From NCBI GenBank assembly GCA_946040935.1, contig CAMGCN010000044.1, forward strand, positions 1-7,328: DNA of 7,328 bases, read 5' to 3'. Positions within the stretch are counted from its first letter, which is position 1. Each line of letters begins with the position of its first letter. Of the stretch, positions 5,293 to 7,328 are shown one piece after another. This stretch comes from an uncultured Clostridia bacterium (GTDB lineage: Bacteria > Bacillota > Clostridia > Oscillospirales > CAG-272). Made by a program: the position numbers and the translations under genes. The notes beneath the pieces are model-generated. The model did not search any database. It saw nothing but the letters and a program-made list of their open reading frames with translations, and was not told the origin of the DNA.

Positions 5293-7328
5293 TGGAAAAA
5301 ATCAACGGTTTAATAAAAAGACAAAGGAAACAAAGGACTCTCCTGCCTATGGGGAGTCCTACGCTTTTTTGCACGAAGAAAAAGAATATTTTTCTTCTGT
5401 CTTTTTTCTTTCCGTTCTTTATTTGTCTTGCCGTATATGCAATAGGCGGATATTTCCCCTTCGGCGACAGACAGATTATTGTCACCGACTTCTGGCATCA
5501 GTATTATCAGGTGATATGCGAACTGCGCGAAAAACTGCTCTCGGGCGGTTCTATGCTGTACAGCTGGCATTCGGGACTCGGCACAAACTTTATAGCAATG
5601 CTCGCATATTATGGCGCGAGTCCTTTTAACCTGCTCACGGCTTTTGTTCCCGAGTCGGGGCTTCGGGTAGCGGTAAGCCTCATATGCCTTGTAAAAATAA
5701 GCCTTTGCTCCCTCTCCTCGGCAGTATGCTTATCTTATGTTCAAAAGCGAAACGACGCGAGCGTTATCTTCTTTTCCTCGCTTTTCGCCTTTTGTGCGTA
5801 TATCATGGGTTACTATTGGAATATCATGTGGTTAGACTCTGTCGCTGTTTTCCCGATAGTATTATTAGGACTGTATAAGCTCATTTGCGAAAGAAAAGCG
5901 CTGACATACACCGTCTCGCTGTTCCTGTGCCTTGTTTTTAATTATTATATAGGCTTTTACTGCTGTATCGCCGTATTTTTCGCCGCGATATTTATCACCG
6001 TCGTTCGTATGGATAAATTTTCCTTTGCCGTTCGTTCCTTTTTATCGGTGCTTTTCCATTCTGCGGCGGCTGTCGGCGCGTCGGCGTTTATGCTGTTTCC
6101 CGCCTTTCTGTCTTTACAAAACACATATTCGGTGGCAAATAATACTTTACGCAAAACCCTCTTTAACGGAAACGTCCTCGACTTTTTGAGCGCCCTGCTC
6201 CCCTTTCAGGAACCGAATTCAAAGGATCTCGACACACCGAATCTCTTTTGCGGCGTTATCTGTGTTTTACTGTTTTTCCTGTATTTCTTTAATAAAAGCT
6301 TCAAAATACGCGAGAAAATATGTTCTTCCCTTTTCCTTTCGCTCATTTTCCTTTGCTGTCTTTTCAAGCCTGCCGACTATGTGATAAACGGTTTTCACTA
6401 TACCAACATGATACCCTACAGATACACCTTTGTCTTTTCCTTTATTCTGGTGTTCATCGCCTATCGGGTGTTCTGCACTCTCGAGAGGGTAAAGATAAAG
6501 TATGTCTTCATATCCCTCGCGCTTACATTTGCGCTGTGCGCCCTTGCCTGTTTTAGGGGTTTTGTCACAGCAGGCGGAATATCGGCGGCATGCGCGCTGA
6601 TATACGCGCTGTTCATAACAGTTTACCGCAGGGGTGCTTTGGGAAGAAGAGCTCTTGCGTGTGCCGTATGCCTGCTCATTTCGGTTGAAGCGGCGGCGTC
6701 GTGTGCCATAGGTATTTCAAACTATTCGGTATATTCGACATACCTCGATTCCTACAGCGACATAAAAGAGCTCCTTTCAAGAAGAGAGGATGGAGGCGAG
6801 CTCTGCCGAACCGAGATATCGTCATACAAAACCCTGAACGACCCTCTCCTCTACGGTTACAACGGAGTATCACAGTTCTCCTCGGCGGCAAACTACGGCG
6901 TTTCATCTTTACTTACCAATCTCGGCACGGGAGGCTATTGCTCGGGCAACAGGTATGTTTTCTCCCAAACCACGCCCCTTGCTATGAGCGCCTTGGGAAT
7001 AAAATATATAATTTCAAAAGACGGAAATTCGAGCGGCGACACCACATTGATTCCTGCAGGCATGAGCGGAGACTGCGCCATGTATGAGTACAAATACCGC
7101 CTGCCCATCGCATTCATTACTCACGGGGATACAGACAAAAAGCTGACATCATCTGATGTTTTTGCAAACCAAAGCTTGTTTTTTAACAATCTTACGGGCG
7201 TGGGCGGAAATCTCTTTTCCCGCTGTTCGGACCCTGCCCTTTCAGCATCAGGGGCAACCGTAACGGGAGGCGAAGGCACATACACTTTCACCTGTGATAC
7301 GGATGAGAAATGTACCCTCAGCTTTGAA
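5292..7328 (+). CDS. YfhO-family membrane protein (GT-C type glycosyltransferase fold), 3' end missing
   Basis: YfhO proteins are large polytopic GT-C-like proteins; Bacillus and Listeria members glycosylate cell-envelope polymers such as lipoteichoic acid outside the membrane. 679 codons are open to the window edge, with roughly 200 of a typical 850-900 missing. Family marks are YFPFGDRQIIVTDFWHQYY (54-72, acidic D66 in the first outer loop), then LYSWHSGLGTNF and LAYYGASPFNLL. Hydrophobic segments lie near 32-52, 103-120, 125-150, 156-199, 206-239, 250-275, 318-334, 343-360, 380-395, 404-421, 428-446 and 454-476. The rest is a soluble, presumably extracellular domain. The ATG in TAATG overlaps the EIIC stop, which suggests translational coupling, but it has only a weak GGA upstream. 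The first 28 residues are an unusual basic stretch before the first membrane segment and run through a terminator-like hairpin. The only other in-frame ATG nearby is 5349, in the hairpin loop. Substrate unknown. Confidence 0.88.
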   Translation, partial: MEKINGLIKRQRKQRTLLPMGSPTLFCTKKKNIFLLSFFFPFFICLAVYAIGGYFPFGDRQIIVTDFWHQYYQVICELREKLLSGGSMLYSWHSGLGTNFIAMLAYYGASPFNLLTAFVPESGLRVAVSLICLVKISLCSLSSAVCLSYVQKRNDASVIFFSSLFAFCAYIMGYYWNIMWLDSVAVFPIVLLGLYKLICERKALTYTVSLFLCLVFNYYIGFYCCIAVFFAAIFITVVRMDKFSFAVRSFLSVLFHSAAAVGASAFMLFPAFLSLQNTYSVANNTLRKTLFNGNVLDFLSALLPFQEPNSKDLDTPNLFCGVICVLLFFLYFFNKSFKIREKICSSLFLSLIFLCCLFKPADYVINGFHYTNMIPYRYTFVFSFILVFIAYRVFCTLERVKIKYVFISLALTFALCALACFRGFVTAGGISAACALIYALFITVYRRGALGRRALACAVCLLISVEAAASCAIGISNYSVYSTYLDSYSDIKELLSRREDGGELCRTEISSYKTLNDPLLYGYNGVSQFSSAANYGVSSLLTNLGTGGYCSGNRYVFSQTTPLAMSALGIKYIISKDGNSSGDTTLIPAGMSGDCAMYEYKYRLPIAFITHGDTDKKLTSSDVFANQSLFFNNLTGVGGNLFSRCSDPALSASGATVTGGEGTYTFTCDTDEKCTLSFE
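5334..5370 (+). terminator. Terminator-like hairpin inside the 5' end of the YfhO gene
   Basis: AGGACTCTCC (5334-5343) pairs with GGGGAGTCCT (5351-5360) over 10 bp, one of them G-U, around a 7-base loop. TTTTTT follows at 5365-5370 after a 4-base gap. By shape it is an intrinsic terminator placed 42 bases after the EIIC stop codon, where one would expect it if EIIC were the last gene. Yet the YfhO frame that overlaps the EIIC stop runs straight through it. The gap before the T-run makes it weaker than ideal, so partial readthrough or attenuation is plausible. Confidence 0.6.

Overview
The window looks like a piece of chromosome from a Gram-positive, Clostridia-like Firmicute. The evidence is a ribonuclease J, strong AAGGAG-type ribosome binding sites, sigma-A type promoters, a MinD-mgsA gene pair of the kind seen in clostridial shape/division clusters, a PfoR-type PTS membrane protein and a YfhO membrane protein. 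The lineage is inferred from gene content only. No tRNA, rRNA, CRISPR array or insertion sequence was recognised.

Layout. Everything left of about 4070 reads on the minus strand and everything right of about 4150 on the plus strand. Minus strand, in order of transcription: minD-like ATPase (3977-3198), then an mgsA-like gene (3183-2767, 14 bp further on), a strong hairpin (2732-2693), a 94-residue tail-anchored small protein (2552-2268), a structured 217-bp gap, ribonuclease J (2008-320), a second hairpin-rich gap (319-36), and the first 11 codons of another gene running off the left edge. Plus strand: a PfoR-like PTS EIIC permease (4222-5292), overlapped by one base by a YfhO-family gene that runs off the right edge (5292-7328, 679 codons seen).

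Control. The 244-bp divergent gap holds two good promoters facing apart: TTGACC-17-TAAAAT for minD and TTGACG-18-TATAAT for the permease. Between them lie an 11-bp-spaced direct repeat and short inverted repeats that could be operators. A terminator-like hairpin with a T-run lies just after the permease stop, but inside the open reading frame of the YfhO gene.

Most of the window is ordinary housekeeping content. The most unusual part is the minD-mgsA pair. The methylglyoxal synthase homologue keeps the phosphate-binding residues but has replaced three residues that matter for catalysis in the E. coli enzyme. Its MinD partner also departs from the usual MinD motifs outside the Walker A loop. 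This could be a repurposed, possibly non-catalytic pair; that is inference from remembered family sequences, not from a computed alignment.
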